Shown here: positions 36,653 through 46,614 of the stretch, piece by piece
How the letters are laid out: every line of letters begins with the position of its first letter
Position numbering within the stretch: position 1 is the stretch's first letter
Assembly (NCBI GenBank): GCA_947632025.1
Contig: CANRNN010000003.1
Span: forward strand, 62,001-126,000
Source of the DNA: an uncultured Clostridia bacterium
GTDB taxonomy: Bacteria > Bacillota > Clostridia > Oscillospirales > Ruminococcaceae
DNA length: 64,000 nt
Direction: 5' to 3'
Notes under the pieces: model-generated
Databases searched by the model: none
What the model was told of the DNA's origin: nothing
The model's input: only the letters and a program-made list of their open reading frames with translations
Program-made: the position numbers and the translations under genes

Positions 36653-36679
36653 AATACTGTACAATTTAATATGCCCTTT

Positions 36680-36995
36680 CAAACCTATGAGGCAGAGATA
36701 AAAATGCCGGCGCGCTCACAGAGAGCGGACGTTGCTGAGAGTTCCGCAGAAAGCGAAGCATTAAATGGACTGCCGAGGGTGCGGTCAAAGGGGTAACGGA
36801 TATGTCGGGGACTGCGCTGCGAAGCGTATTTTCGGACGTGTCGGCGCTCTGAGTATTCCGCGACGTGTGCGAGCGTTAATCGCAAGGATATGTCGGTATC
36901 CGTTGAGTGCGCGGTTTCGCGAATTAAGGTGGCAACGCGGTGAGTTTTCTCCGTCCTTATGGCAGGATCTTCCTGTATCTGAGGGCGGTTTTTTT
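36680..36995 (+). ncRNA. T-box leader (tRNA-Trp sensing) with terminator
   Basis: A T-box riboswitch precedes trpE. The T-box core AAGGTGGCAACGCGG is at 36926-36940. The candidate specifier codon TGG (Trp) at 36766-36768 sits in the Stem I specifier context (ATTAAATGGACTGCC). The alternative terminator is CCGTCCT...AGGGCGG (36951-36988) with an inner CAGGA/TCCTG hairpin and TTTTTTT at 36989-36995. Uncharged tRNA-Trp would stabilise pairing of AAGG with CCTT (antitermination) and turn the trp genes on. Confidence 0.9.
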
Positions 36996-37026
36996 GTGCT
37001 GAATTATAACCGAAGGGGAGATAATA

Positions 37027-38499
37027 ATGTTAAGTCCGACGCTTGAACAAGCCAAGCAAATGACAGGATTCTCTATAATTCCGATAAAGCGGGAAATACT
37101 GTCCGACATTAAAACGCCTATCGAAGTGCTGCGTATCCTCAAAAGCGTAAGCACGCACTGTTTCATTCTCGAATCTGCCGAAAATCAGGAAACATGGGGA
37201 CGGTATACGTTCCTCGGATTTGAGCCGAAGCTCGAAATTTCCTGCCTCGACGGAGAAATGACCGTAAAGGAGGTCGGTGCGGGAACATCAAAGACCTTTA
37301 CAGCAGCACACCCCGCCGAATATATCCGTGAACTTATGGAGCGCTACCGTTCCCCGAAAATCGACGGCTTTCCGAGCTTTACGGGCGGGCTGGTCGGATA
37401 TTTCGGTTACGACTACATCAAATACAGCGAACCATGCCTAAAGCTCGACGCTAAGGACGAGGAGCATTTTAAGGACGTGGACCTTATGCTGTTCGACAAG
37501 GTCATAGCGTTTGACAATCTGCGCCAGAGAATAGTCCTTATCACAAATATTTCCACAGAAAATCTCGACGAGGAATACAAAAAAGCCGAACGCGAGCTTG
37601 ACGAGCTTGTGAAGCTCATTCGTACCGGAACACCGGCGCCCGTTCCTAAATCTCGGCTGAAAAGCGACATACGAAGCCTGTTCAGCAAGGAACAATACTG
37701 CGAAATGGTCGAAAAAGCCAAACGCCGCATATTTGAGGGCGATATTTTTCAAGTCGTACTGTCCAACCGCCTTGACGCGGATTTTGAAGGCAGCCTGTTC
37801 GACACCTACCGTGTACTGCGTGCAACGAATCCGTCGCCGTATATGTTCTATTTTTCAAGCGACGATATGGAAGTCGCGGGAGCTTCTCCGGAAACGCTTG
37901 TCAAACTCGATGACGGCATACTTCATACTTTTCCGCTTGCAGGAACACGCCCGCGCGGCGCGACAGAAGCGGACGACAAACGCCTTGAAAGGGAGCTTCT
38001 GGCTGACGAAAAGGAGCTTTCCGAACACAATATGCTTGTCGACCTGGGACGCAACGACCTCGGAAAGATCTCAAAGTTCGGCACGGTCGGCGTTGAGGAT
38101 TATATGAAGATACTGCGGTTCTCGCACGTTATGCATATAGGCTCGACGGTACGGGGAGAGATACGGGATGATCTGCACGCACTTGACGCGGTAGATGCCG
38201 TTCTTCCGGCGGGAACTCTTTCGGGAGCGCCGAAAATACGCGCCTGCGAGATAATCAACGAGCTTGAAAACAACAAACGCGGCATTTACGGCGGCGCGGT
38301 AGGCTATATCGACTTCCGCGGCAACCTGGACACCTGCATCGCTATACGGCTGTGCTTCAAGAAAAACGGACGCGTGTTCGTGCGTTCGGGAGCAGGGATA
38401 GTAGCGGACAGCGTTCCCGAAAACGAATTCAACGAATGTATAAACAAGGCGAAAGCCGTTATGAACGCGCTTGAAATTGCACAGGAGGGTGAATTATGA
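37027..38499 (+). CDS. trpE: Anthranilate synthase component I
   Basis: 490 aa. Chorismate-binding enzyme: N-terminal Trp-binding region (LLESAENQETWGRYTFLGFEP-like; seen here as ESAENQETWGRYTFLG) and the C-terminal catalytic core with FPLAGTRPRGAT and GAGIVADSVPENE. Makes anthranilate from chorismate with ammonia from TrpG. GGGGAG precedes the ATG; its last bases overlap trpG (ATGA). Confidence 0.96.
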   Translation: MLSPTLEQAKQMTGFSIIPIKREILSDIKTPIEVLRILKSVSTHCFILESAENQETWGRYTFLGFEPKLEISCLDGEMTVKEVGAGTSKTFTAAHPAEYIRELMERYRSPKIDGFPSFTGGLVGYFGYDYIKYSEPCLKLDAKDEEHFKDVDLMLFDKVIAFDNLRQRIVLITNISTENLDEEYKKAERELDELVKLIRTGTPAPVPKSRLKSDIRSLFSKEQYCEMVEKAKRRIFEGDIFQVVLSNRLDADFEGSLFDTYRVLRATNPSPYMFYFSSDDMEVAGASPETLVKLDDGILHTFPLAGTRPRGATEADDKRLERELLADEKELSEHNMLVDLGRNDLGKISKFGTVGVEDYMKILRFSHVMHIGSTVRGEIRDDLHALDAVDAVLPAGTLSGAPKIRACEIINELENNKRGIYGGAVGYIDFRGNLDTCIAIRLCFKKNGRVFVRSGAGIVADSVPENEFNECINKAKAVMNALEIAQEGEL

Positions 38500-39083
38500 T
38501 ACTTCTGGTTGACAATTATGACAGTTTCTCTTACAATTTGTATCAGCTCGTAGGCATGATAGATACCGACATAAAAGTCATTCGCAACGACGAGCTTTCT
38601 GTAAGGGAGATACTCGCGCTCTCGCCGTCGCATATAATCATAAGTCCCGGTCCGGGCAGACCGTCCGAAGCGGGCGTGTGCGAGGAGCTGATTTCGGCAG
38701 CAGCAGGCAAAATCCCGCTTCTGGGAGTTTGTCTGGGTCATCAGGCGATATGTGAAACATTCGGCGCAAAGATAACCTACGCAAAGCGGCTTATGCACGG
38801 CAAAAAATCAATTGTCACGCTTGCGAACAATTCCCCGATCTTTGCGGGACTGGGCGATAAGATCGAGGTCGCGAGATACCATTCGCTCGCGGCTTCGGAA
38901 GAGAATTTTCCCGACTGCCTGAAAGTCATCTCGCGAACGGACGACGGCGAAATTATGGCTGTTCAGCACAACAAATTCCCCGTGTTCGGGCTTCAGTTCC
39001 ACCCCGAAAGCATTCTTACACAGCACGGCAGGATAATTATGCAGAATTTTCTCGAAATCGGGAAAAAACAAACGTCGTTTTAA
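38496..39083 (+). CDS. trpG: Anthranilate synthase component II (glutamine amidotransferase)
   Basis: 195 aa class-I amidotransferase: oxyanion strand SPGPGRPSEAG, nucleophile Cys in GVCLGHQAI (about residue 79), and His-Glu in LQFHPESIL. Overlaps trpE by 4 bp. Not fused to trpD, unlike in some bacteria. Confidence 0.95.
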   Translation: MILLVDNYDSFSYNLYQLVGMIDTDIKVIRNDELSVREILALSPSHIIISPGPGRPSEAGVCEELISAAAGKIPLLGVCLGHQAICETFGAKITYAKRLMHGKKSIVTLANNSPIFAGLGDKIEVARYHSLAASEENFPDCLKVISRTDDGEIMAVQHNKFPVFGLQFHPESILTQHGRIIMQNFLEIGKKQTSF

Positions 39084-39137
39084 TAATAATTTGGCTTAAA
39101 CAGACACTTTCCGAGCAAATCGGAAAAATTAAAGAAA

Positions 39138-39183
39138 CTTGTATTTTATTCAAGATTCTTGTACCATATTCAAGAGTCTTGTA
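39138..39183 (+). repeat. Tandem 20-bp palindrome-containing repeats between trpG and trpD
   Basis: CTTGTA recurs at 39138, 39158 and 39178, exactly 20 bp apart. Units 1 and 2 read CTTGTA-N3-TATTCAAGA-K-T, and the sequence around each unit junction is palindromic (CAAGA-N-TCTTG). The array stops 5 bp before the trpD Shine-Dalgarno (39189-39194). Helical phasing of two turns suggests a protein operator; RNA hairpins are the alternative. Confidence 0.7.
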
Positions 39184-39201
39184 TTTCAGGAGGTATTATT
39201 T

Positions 39202-40212
39202 ATGATCAGAGAAGCGATCTCAAAGGTATCGAACGGAGAAAATCTCGGCTATTCCGAAATGGAGGGCGTAATGCGAGAGATAATGACAGGCGAAACTACG
39301 CCTGCGCAGACCTCGGCGCTGCTTACGGCACTCCATATCAAAGGAGAAACGACTGACGAAATCTCCGCGAGCGCGTATGTAATGCGCGACTGCGCGACAA
39401 GAGTGAATTATAATGGCGACGTTCTCGAAATTGTCGGCACGGGCGGCGACGGAGCGCAGTCGATAAACGTGTCTACCATGTCGGGACTGGTCTGCGCGGC
39501 AGCAGGCGCGAAAGTTGCCAAGCACGGCAACCGCGCGGCTTCTTCAAAATGCGGAGCGGCGGACTGTTTGGAGGCGCTGGGAATAAATATTTCAGTATCG
39601 CCCGAAGGCTGCGTAAAACTGCTTGACGAGGTGGGAATGTGCTTTATGTTCGCGCAGAAATACCACTCCGCCATGAAGTATGTAGGACCCGTCCGCAAAG
39701 AGATAGGTATCCCGACCGTGTTCAATATCTTAGGTCCGCTTACGAACCCAGCACACGCGAATGTACAGCTCCTCGGAGTTTACAAGCCCGAACTGCTGAA
39801 ACCTATGTCCGAAGCCCTTACAAAGCTCGGCGTAAAACGCGGAATGGCGGTTTACGGGCAGGATAAGCTTGATGAAATTTCCGTCGGCGCGCCGACTTCG
39901 GTTGTTGAATTTGAGGGCGACAAATACACCGAATATGAGATAACCCCCGAACAGTTTGGGCTTGAGCGGCACTCTCTTGCCGATCTCAAAGGCGGCGAAC
40001 CTAAACTGAACGCCGAAATCGCCAAAAAAATCCTCGGCGGCGAAAAGGGCGCGGGACGTGACGCGGTTTTGCTGAACGCGGGCGCGGCTCTGCATATCTA
40101 CAAGGGTATAACTATCGCGGACGGCGTGAAACTGGCGGCTGAGATGATAGACAGCGGCGCGGCTCTCAAAACGCTTGAAAAGTACGTTTCGGTTTCTAAT
40201 ACGCTGAACTGA
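39202..40212 (+). CDS. trpD: Anthranilate phosphoribosyltransferase
   Basis: 336 aa. Adds phosphoribose from PRPP to anthranilate. The glycine-rich PRPP loop [14 protein letters not shown] at about residue 76, [15 protein letters not shown], and GPLTNPA are family hallmarks. An upstream TTG at 39139 is in frame but lies in the repeat array without an RBS; AGGAGG fits the ATG at 39202. Confidence 0.95.
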   Translation: MIREAISKVSNGENLGYSEMEGVMREIMTGETTPAQTSALLTALHIKGETTDEISASAYVMRDCATRVNYNGDVLEIVGTGGDGAQSINVSTMSGLVCAAAGAKVAKHGNRAASSKCGAADCLEALGINISVSPEGCVKLLDEVGMCFMFAQKYHSAMKYVGPVRKEIGIPTVFNILGPLTNPAHANVQLLGVYKPELLKPMSEALTKLGVKRGMAVYGQDKLDEISVGAPTSVVEFEGDKYTEYEITPEQFGLERHSLADLKGGEPKLNAEIAKKILGGEKGAGRDAVLLNAGAALHIYKGITIADGVKLAAEMIDSGAALKTLEKYVSVSNTLN

Positions 40213-40220
40213 GGGCGGAT

Positions 40221-41000
40221 ATGATACTTGATGAAATTGCGGCAAAGACACGCGAGCGAATAGCGGAAAAGGAGCGCGAAATTCCGCTTTCGGAGGTTCG
40301 CGAGAAAGCCGAGAAACTCCCGAAAGACACAGGTTTTCCGTTTGAAAAGGCACTTTTGACCGACGACGTGGCGTTTATCTGCGAGGTTAAAAAAGCGTCG
40401 CCGTCAAAGGGCGTTATCGCGCAGGATTTTCCGTATCTTGACATTGCTCGTGATTACGAAAAGGCAGGCGCGGCGGCGATTTCCTGCCTTACCGAGCCGT
40501 TCTGGTTCAAGGGCTGCGACAAATATCTGCGCGAGATAGCGCAGGCAGTGAAGATCCCCGTTCTGCGCAAGGATTTCACCATCTCGGAATATATGATCTA
40601 CGAAGCGAAAATTCTCGGCGCGGCGGCGGTGCTGCTTATCTGCTCGATTTTGTCGGAGAGTGAACTTAAGGAATATATGGAGCTTGCGAAATCGCTCGGT
40701 CTGTCGGCTCTGGTGGAAGCTCACGATGAACGCGAAACGGAACTTGCGGTAAAGCTCGGAGCTAAAATTATCGGCGTGAACAACCGCGATCTGAAGACAT
40801 TTTCCGTTGACACGAACAACTCCGCGCGGCTTAGAAGTCTTGTTCCCGACGACAGAATTTTCGTATCCGAAAGCGGCGTGAAAACCGCCGAAGATATCGA
40901 AAATATCCGAAAAATGGGAGCATCTGCCGCGCTTATCGGCGAAACGCTGATGAGAGCGCAGGACAAGACCGCAAAGCTGCGCGAACTAAGAGGTTTCTGA
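40221..41000 (+). CDS. trpC: Indole-3-glycerol phosphate synthase
   Basis: 259 aa TIM barrel. EVKKASPSKG (catalytic Lys strand), VLRKDFTI, VEAHDE, GVNNRDLKTF and SESGV are the canonical motifs. Separate from trpF, 8 bp after trpD. Confidence 0.96.
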   Translation: MILDEIAAKTRERIAEKEREIPLSEVREKAEKLPKDTGFPFEKALLTDDVAFICEVKKASPSKGVIAQDFPYLDIARDYEKAGAAAISCLTEPFWFKGCDKYLREIAQAVKIPVLRKDFTISEYMIYEAKILGAAAVLLICSILSESELKEYMELAKSLGLSALVEAHDERETELAVKLGAKIIGVNNRDLKTFSVDTNNSARLRSLVPDDRIFVSESGVKTAEDIENIRKMGASAALIGETLMRAQDKTAKLRELRGF

Positions 41001-41004
41001 CAGC

Positions 41005-41619
41005 ATGGAGAACGTGAAAATAAAGCTCTGTGGGCTGTTTCGGGAATGCGACGTTGATTATGTAAACGAGGCAATGCCCGATTTTGCGGGATTTATCGTG
41101 ATGTTCCCGAAAAGTCACCGAAATATTGACAAAGAAACGGCTCTGCGGCTTAGAGCGCGGCTTTCGCCGAAAATAAAGTCTGTCGCGGTGTCGGTGAACG
41201 CGGATATTGACGAATTTGCGGAATTCGCAAGGTGCGGAGCGGCGGATATTCTTCAATGCCACGGCGACGAGAACGCCGACTATATCGCGCGGCTGCGTGA
41301 ACTTACGGGAGTGCCGATAATAAAAGCCGTGAAAGTCACCTGCGTGGAGGACATCGAAAAAGCGGACGGCATGGGCGCGGATTTTCTGCTGCTGGACAGC
41401 GGCACGGGAAGCGGCGTGCAATTCGACCATACACTGATGGAGCCGTCCAAAATTAAAACGCCGTTTTTCCTCGCAGGAGGGCTTACTCCGGAAAACATAG
41501 CCGATGCCGCTCGGAAATTTAAGCCCTACGCCGTTGATATTTCAAGCGGCATAGAAACCGACAAGCTTAAAGACCGCGAGAAAATACTGAAAGCGGTACG
41601 CGCTGTTCGTATGGTATAA
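41005..41619 (+). CDS. trpF: Phosphoribosylanthranilate isomerase
   Basis: 204 aa TIM barrel. KLCGLFRECDV carries the catalytic Cys; the second acid is in LLLDSGTGSGVQFDH; FLAGGLTPENI and VDISSGIE bind phosphate. Common KICG is replaced by KLCGL here. Starts 4 bp after trpC. Confidence 0.94.
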   Translation: MENVKIKLCGLFRECDVDYVNEAMPDFAGFIVMFPKSHRNIDKETALRLRARLSPKIKSVAVSVNADIDEFAEFARCGAADILQCHGDENADYIARLRELTGVPIIKAVKVTCVEDIEKADGMGADFLLLDSGTGSGVQFDHTLMEPSKIKTPFFLAGGLTPENIADAARKFKPYAVDISSGIETDKLKDREKILKAVRAVRMV

Positions 41620-41709
41620 GAGCAAAACTCAAAACATAGATGAGGTTATCCGCTTTTGCGGAAGCGGAATTTATGAAAACGATTTTGAATTTAAGAAAGG
41701 GAGAATTTT

Positions 41710-42894
41710 ATGTCTAAAGGACGATACGGCGACTTCGGCGGACAATATATCCCCGAAACGCTGATGAACGAAATTCACAAGCTTGAAGAGGCTTATGAGC
41801 ATTACAAAAACGACCCCGATTTTGTCGCGGAGCTCGACAGACTCAACCGTGAATATGCGGGTAGACCGTCTCTTCTCTACTACGCGGAGAAAATGACAAA
41901 GGACCTCGGCGGCGCGAAGATCTACTTCAAGCGCGAGGATCTGAACCACACAGGTTCTCACAAGATAAACAACGTACTCGGTCAGTGCCTGCTTGCGAAA
42001 AAAATGGGCAAAACCCGCATTATCGCCGAAACGGGCGCGGGCCAGCACGGTGTTGCGGCAGCGACTGCGGCGGCTCTTATGGGGCTTGAATGCGAGATAT
42101 TCATGGGCAAAGAGGACACCGTGCGGCAGGCGCTGAATGTCTACAGAATGGAACTTCTTGGAGCAAAGGTAAATCCCGTCACTACGGGCACTATGACGCT
42201 TAAGGACGCGGTAAACGAAGCTATGCGCGACTGGACAAGGCGCGTTGACGATACGCTGTATGTTCTCGGTTCGGTAATGGGTCCGCACCCGTTCCCGATG
42301 ATAGTGCGCGACTTCCAGAGTGTTATTTCAAGAGAAGCCAGAGAACAGATCCTCGAAAAAGAGGGCAAGCTCCCGACCGCAGTTATGGCGTGCGTGGGCG
42401 GCGGTTCAAACGCTATGGGAATGTTTTACAACTTCATAAACGACAAGGACGTGCGTCTTATCGGCTGTGAAGCAGCGGGACGCGGCGTTGATACGGGAGA
42501 AACTGCCGCGACGATCGCGACGGGTACTCTCGGAATATTCCACGGAATGAAGAGCCTGTTTTGCCAGAACGAATACGGTCAGATCGCGCCCGTGTACTCC
42601 ATTTCGGCGGGACTGGACTATCCGGGAATAGGTCCGGAACACGCGTATCTGCACTCTATCGGGCGCGCGGAATACGTTCCCGTAACCGACGACGAGGCGG
42701 TAAACGCGTTTGAGTATATTGCAAGGACAGAGGGCATAATCTGCGCTATCGAGAGCGCACACGCTGTGGCACATCTTATGAAGATAGCTCCGACAATGAA
42801 AAAGGACGATATAATCATCTGCTGCCTGTCGGGACGCGGAGACAAGGACGTTGCGGCTATCGCAAGATACAGGGGGATAGATCTTCATGAATAG
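41710..42894 (+). CDS. trpB: Tryptophan synthase beta chain
   Basis: 394 aa. PLP Lys in [15 protein letters not shown]; phosphate loop [10 protein letters not shown]; the start [16 protein letters not shown] is typical of TrpB1. Joins indole and serine. The 90-bp gap after trpF contains a CCGCTT/AAGCGG hairpin without a T-run. AAGGGAGA precedes the ATG. Confidence 0.97.
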   Translation: MSKGRYGDFGGQYIPETLMNEIHKLEEAYEHYKNDPDFVAELDRLNREYAGRPSLLYYAEKMTKDLGGAKIYFKREDLNHTGSHKINNVLGQCLLAKKMGKTRIIAETGAGQHGVAAATAAALMGLECEIFMGKEDTVRQALNVYRMELLGAKVNPVTTGTMTLKDAVNEAMRDWTRRVDDTLYVLGSVMGPHPFPMIVRDFQSVISREAREQILEKEGKLPTAVMACVGGGSNAMGMFYNFINDKDVRLIGCEAAGRGVDTGETAATIATGTLGIFHGMKSLFCQNEYGQIAPVYSISAGLDYPGIGPEHAYLHSIGRAEYVPVTDDEAVNAFEYIARTEGIICAIESAHAVAHLMKIAPTMKKDDIIICCLSGRGDKDVAAIARYRGIDLHE

Positions 42895-43660
42895 AATTCA
42901 GAACGCTTTCAACAACAAAAAGGCTTTTATCGGCTTTCTTACGGCTGGAGATCCGACATATGAGGCTTCTCTCGAAAATATGCGGGCAATGATAAAAGCG
43001 GGAGCGGATCTTATTGAAATAGGCATACCGTTTTCCGACCCTATCGCCGAGGGTCCTGTAATTCAGGGCGCGGACGTTCGCGCATTAAAGGCGGGAATGA
43101 CCACCGACAAGGCTTTTGAGCTTGCGAAAACTCTCCGCTCGGAAACGGATATCCCGCTGGTGTTTATGACATATCTGAATCCCGTGTTCAAGTACGGGTA
43201 TGACAGATTTTTTGCAAAATGCGCCGAAATAGGCGTGGACGGTCTTATCTGCCCCGATATGCCGTTTGAAGAAAAGTCCGAAGCGGACGCGGCGGCAAAG
43301 GCTCACGGTATATCCGTTATCTCGATGATAGCGCCGACCAGCGAAGAGCGTATCAAGTCTATCGCGGAAAGCGCAGAGGGATTTTTGTACATTGTGTCCT
43401 CTTTGGGTGTTACGGGAGTTCGCAGCGAGTTTTCTACCGACTTAGGCTCTATAATGGAAAATGTTAAAAAATACGCGAAAGTCCCCGCGGCTATCGGATT
43501 CGGAATTTCCAATCCCGAACAGGCAAAAAAAATGGCAGCTATTTCCGACGGCGTTATCGTGGGCTCGGCGATAGTGCGGATTATAGAAAAATACGGCGAA
43601 AACTCCGCCGACGAGATCTATAAATTCGTAAGATCCATGACCGATGCTGTCAACAGCTGA
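42887..43660 (+). CDS. trpA: Tryptophan synthase alpha chain
   Basis: 257 aa TIM barrel. [13 protein letters not shown] and [20 protein letters not shown] hold the catalytic Glu; the Asp is in [14 protein letters not shown]. Cleaves indole-glycerol phosphate to indole, which passes to TrpB. Starts 8 bp inside the end of trpB. Confidence 0.96.
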   Translation: MNRIQNAFNNKKAFIGFLTAGDPTYEASLENMRAMIKAGADLIEIGIPFSDPIAEGPVIQGADVRALKAGMTTDKAFELAKTLRSETDIPLVFMTYLNPVFKYGYDRFFAKCAEIGVDGLICPDMPFEEKSEADAAAKAHGISVISMIAPTSEERIKSIAESAEGFLYIVSSLGVTGVRSEFSTDLGSIMENVKKYAKVPAAIGFGISNPEQAKKMAAISDGVIVGSAIVRIIEKYGENSADEIYKFVRSMTDAVNS

Positions 43661-43730
43661 CAATGCGCAAGACCGATTTTACTATAAAAGGAAACAGTAT
43701 TTCCTTTGTAAAAATTTGAGAAAAAATTTT

Positions 43731-43764
43731 CCACGAATTTTTAATAAATTTGTGGATTTTTCTT
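43731..43764 (+). terminator. Probable terminator of the trp operon
   Basis: Ten-bp stem CCACGAATTT/AAATTTGTGG (one G-U pair) followed by ATTTTTCTTTT. A weaker hairpin AAAGGAAA/TTTCCTTT (43687-43707) lies between it and trpA. Confidence 0.7.
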
Positions 43765-43929
43765 TTACAAGAGTAATCGTTTACAAGGAAAATAATCCGC
43801 GATTTGTGTTCGGAATTTGCGATGACAGCGTAAAATTTGTAGAAAATCCACAAAAATAAAGTCGATTTTTCTACAGGGTAATATTTCTCAATATCAAGGG
43901 TTGCTATAGATTTTTTGTTGAAAATGTGG

Positions 43930-44068
43930 TATAATACAATAGTAGCGTTCCATCGTTAATTTTGTGACGATGGAGAAATTCGACAGTTCAGGTACTGAGT
44001 GAACGGTGAAACAAAATTCGCAGGGCGAAAACCTTATACTGTACACTTTTTACTGAAACCTGTACACT
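43930..44068 (+). promoter_or_regulatory. Hydrogenase operon promoter and structured leader
   Basis: An extended -10 TGGTATAAT ends at 43935; the -35 is weak. The roughly 145-nt leader contains a CCATCGT/ACGATGG hairpin (43950-43973), a GTTCA/TGAAC pairing (about 43985-44004) and two direct CTGTACACT copies 21 bp apart (44039-44047 and 44060-44068) just before the ribosome site. No known riboswitch class matches. Confidence 0.5.
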
Positions 44069-44086
44069 ATCTAGGGAGGCTAAAAC

Positions 44087-44584
44087 ATGGCTTTTAAGAA
44101 AAGCGCGATTCCTTTCTCCGGAACCGCAGAGCAGGAGAAACGTCTGAAAGCAGTGATCGCCGAGCATAAAAACGACCCCGGTGCGCTGATGCCCATTCTC
44201 CAGAAAGCTCAGGACATTTACGGATATCTGCCTATCGAGGTTCAGCAGATGATCGCCGACGAAATGGATATTCCTATGGAGAAGGTCTACGGGGTAGTCA
44301 CCTTCTATGCTCAGTTCTCCATCAACCCCAAAGGCAAATATAAGATCTCCGTATGTCTGGGTACGGCTTGCTACGTCAAAGGATCGGGCGATATCTACGA
44401 CAAGCTTCAGGAAAAGCTCGGCATTAAAGGCGGAGAAATTACATCTGACGGAAAATTCTCGCTTGACGCGTGCCGCTGCATAGGCGCGTGCGGTCTGGCA
44501 CCCGTACTTACGGTAAACGAGGACGTTTACGGCAGACTAACTACCGACGACGTTGACAAGATACTCGCGAAATACGCCGACTAG
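44087..44584 (+). CDS. hydC: NADH-dependent hydrogenase subunit, NuoE/HydC-like [2Fe-2S] protein
   Basis: 165 aa. Thioredoxin-like [2Fe-2S] protein of the NuoE family: cluster Cys in VCLGTACYVKGS and DACRCIGACGLAPV. The N-terminal helical part includes YGYLPIEVQQMIADEM. It passes electrons between the NuoF-like subunit and partners. First gene of an operon with NuoF-like and [FeFe] hydrogenase genes, so it belongs to a HydABC-type complex and not to complex I. Confidence 0.92.
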   Translation: MAFKKSAIPFSGTAEQEKRLKAVIAEHKNDPGALMPILQKAQDIYGYLPIEVQQMIADEMDIPMEKVYGVVTFYAQFSINPKGKYKISVCLGTACYVKGSGDIYDKLQEKLGIKGGEITSDGKFSLDACRCIGACGLAPVLTVNEDVYGRLTTDDVDKILAKYAD

Positions 44585-44715
44585 AATTTAAGATAATTCA
44601 AGAGGTATAAAGCAGGAACGCAAGATGTGCCGACTTCACGGACGAGGTGTCACAGTTTTATTCCGGCTTGACCCTCTGACCTTTAAATATCTAATCAAGG
44701 AAAGGATATTCTGAT

Positions 44716-46596
44716 ATGAATAGAATTGGAACCATTGACGAGCTTAACGCCATCAAGTCCAAAGCCTCCGAGGTCGTGAACGTCCGCGTCGACAGAAACG
44801 ACAACGGCAAAAAGGACGTTCTGGTCTGCGGCGGTACGGGCTGTACTTCCAGCGGCTCGGCAAATATCATCAAAAAGCTCGAAGAAGAGATCGAAAAGAA
44901 CGGTCTTAAGGATAAAGTGAATATAATAAAAACAGGCTGCTTCGGCTTGTGCGCTTTAGGACCGATAATGATCGTATACCCTGAGGGAACGTTCTACTCC
45001 AAAATGGAAGTAGACCACATTCCCGAAATCGTTGAATCCCACCTCAAAAACGGTATCCCCGTAAAGAAATACCTCTATGCGGAAACCGTTCAGGGCGACA
45101 CAATAAAATCCCTCAACGATACAGCATTCTACGCAAAACAGCACCGTGTGGCACTGCGCAACTGCGGTCTTATCTCCCCCGAAAATATCGAGGAATATAT
45201 CGCGCGTGACGGATATCAGGCTTTACATAAGGTGCTTACCTCCATGTCACAGGACGACGTTATAAAGACCGTCCTCGACAGCGGTCTGCGCGGACGCGGC
45301 GGCGGCGGATTCCCGACAGGAAAGAAATGGCAGCTTGCCAAGAACCTTGTTCCTGATGCCGACCAGAAGTACGTCTGCTGCAACGCCGACGAGGGCGACC
45401 CCGGCGCGTTCATGGACCGTTCGGTGCTTGAAGGCGACCCGCACGTCGTTCTTGAGGCTATGGCAATAGCAGGCTACGCTATCGGAGCTACGCAGGGCTA
45501 CATCTATGTCCGCGCCGAGTACCCTATAGCCGTTGAAAGACTGAATATCGCCATAGGTCAGGCGCGCGAAGCAGGAATGCTCGGCAAGAATATTTTCGGC
45601 ACCGACTTCTCGTTTGACATCGACCTGCGCCTTGGAGCAGGAGCGTTCGTCTGCGGCGAGGAAACCGCGCTTATGACTTCAATAGAAGGCAACCGCGGCG
45701 AGCCCAGACCCCGTCCTCCGTTCCCGGCGGAAAAAGGTCTTTTCAGAAAGCCCACCATTCTCAACAACGTAGAAACCTATGCGAATATCCCGCAGATAAT
45801 CCTCAACGGCGCGGACTGGTTCGCGTCTATGGGTACGGAGCGTTCAAAGGGTACAAAGGTATTCGCGCTCGGCGGCAAGATCCACAACACGGGACTTGTT
45901 GAAGTACCGATGGGAACAACTCTGCGCACGGTCATCGAGGAAATAGGCGGCGGTATCCCGAACGGCAAGAAATTCAAGGCGGCTCAGACGGGCGGTCCTT
46001 CGGGCGGCTGTATACCTCCTGAGCATCTCGATATCCCTATCGACTACGACAACCTTATAGGTATCGGCTCCATGATGGGTTCGGGCGGACTTATCGTAAT
46101 GGACGAGGATAACTGTATGGTCGACATAGCAAAGTTCTTCCTCGAATTTACCGTCGACGAAAGCTGCGGCAAATGTACACCCTGCCGTATAGGTACGAAA
46201 AGACTTTACGAAATGCTTACCAAGATCACCGAGGGCAAGGCTACGATGGAGGATCTCGACAAGCTCGAAAAGCTCTGCTACTACATCAAGGATAACGCGC
46301 TGTGCGGACTCGGTCAGACAGCTCCTAACCCCGTGCTTTCAACTCTGCGCTACTTCAAGGACGAGTACATAGCTCACGTCAAGGACAAGAAGTGCCCTGC
46401 GGGCGTGTGCAAGAGCCTGCTCTCCATTCAGATTCTTCCCGATAAGTGCAAGGGCTGCTCGCTCTGCTCTAAGAAGTGCCCTGTGGGAGCTATCACGGGC
46501 GAGATCAAAAAGCCGTTCCACATCAATCAAGATAAGTGCATAAAGTGCGGCGTATGTATGAGCAACTGCCGCTTCGGCGCTATCGTAAAAGCTTGA
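44716..46596 (+). CDS. hydB: NADH-dependent hydrogenase subunit, NuoF/HydB-like flavoprotein
   Basis: 626 aa. Domains in order: N-terminal thioredoxin-like [2Fe-2S] domain (CGGTGCTSSGSANI, GCFGLCALGP), NuoF FMN/NAD(H) domain (GRGGGGFPTGKKWQ at about 194; CNADEGDPGAFMDR), SLBB domain, [4Fe-4S] site (ESCGKCTPCRIGTKR), and two C-terminal ferredoxin-type [4Fe-4S] motifs (CKGCSLCSKKCP, CIKCGVCMSNC). This is the layout of HydB of bifurcating hydrogenases, probably oxidising or reducing NAD(H). Confidence 0.94.
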   Translation: MNRIGTIDELNAIKSKASEVVNVRVDRNDNGKKDVLVCGGTGCTSSGSANIIKKLEEEIEKNGLKDKVNIIKTGCFGLCALGPIMIVYPEGTFYSKMEVDHIPEIVESHLKNGIPVKKYLYAETVQGDTIKSLNDTAFYAKQHRVALRNCGLISPENIEEYIARDGYQALHKVLTSMSQDDVIKTVLDSGLRGRGGGGFPTGKKWQLAKNLVPDADQKYVCCNADEGDPGAFMDRSVLEGDPHVVLEAMAIAGYAIGATQGYIYVRAEYPIAVERLNIAIGQAREAGMLGKNIFGTDFSFDIDLRLGAGAFVCGEETALMTSIEGNRGEPRPRPPFPAEKGLFRKPTILNNVETYANIPQIILNGADWFASMGTERSKGTKVFALGGKIHNTGLVEVPMGTTLRTVIEEIGGGIPNGKKFKAAQTGGPSGGCIPPEHLDIPIDYDNLIGIGSMMGSGGLIVMDEDNCMVDIAKFFLEFTVDESCGKCTPCRIGTKRLYEMLTKITEGKATMEDLDKLEKLCYYIKDNALCGLGQTAPNPVLSTLRYFKDEYIAHVKDKKCPAGVCKSLLSIQILPDKCKGCSLCSKKCPVGAITGEIKKPFHINQDKCIKCGVCMSNCRFGAIVKA

Positions 46597-46614
46597 TAGG
46601 AAAGGAGTATGAAA

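Noticed and set aside
39139-39201. Upstream TTG start extending trpD by 21 residues
   Set aside because: It lies in the 20-bp repeat array, has no ribosome site, and trpD has an AGGAGG at the usual distance from the ATG at 39202.
41640-41717. 25-codon frame (starting MRLSAFAEAEF) overlapping the trpB start
   Set aside because: No ribosome site and no Trp codons as expected for a leader peptide; likely chance.
44000-44040. CGCAGGGCGAAAACC in the hydrogenase leader resembling the c-di-GMP-I riboswitch core
   Set aside because: Only a short partial match; the tetraloop receptor and second helix of the class are not found.
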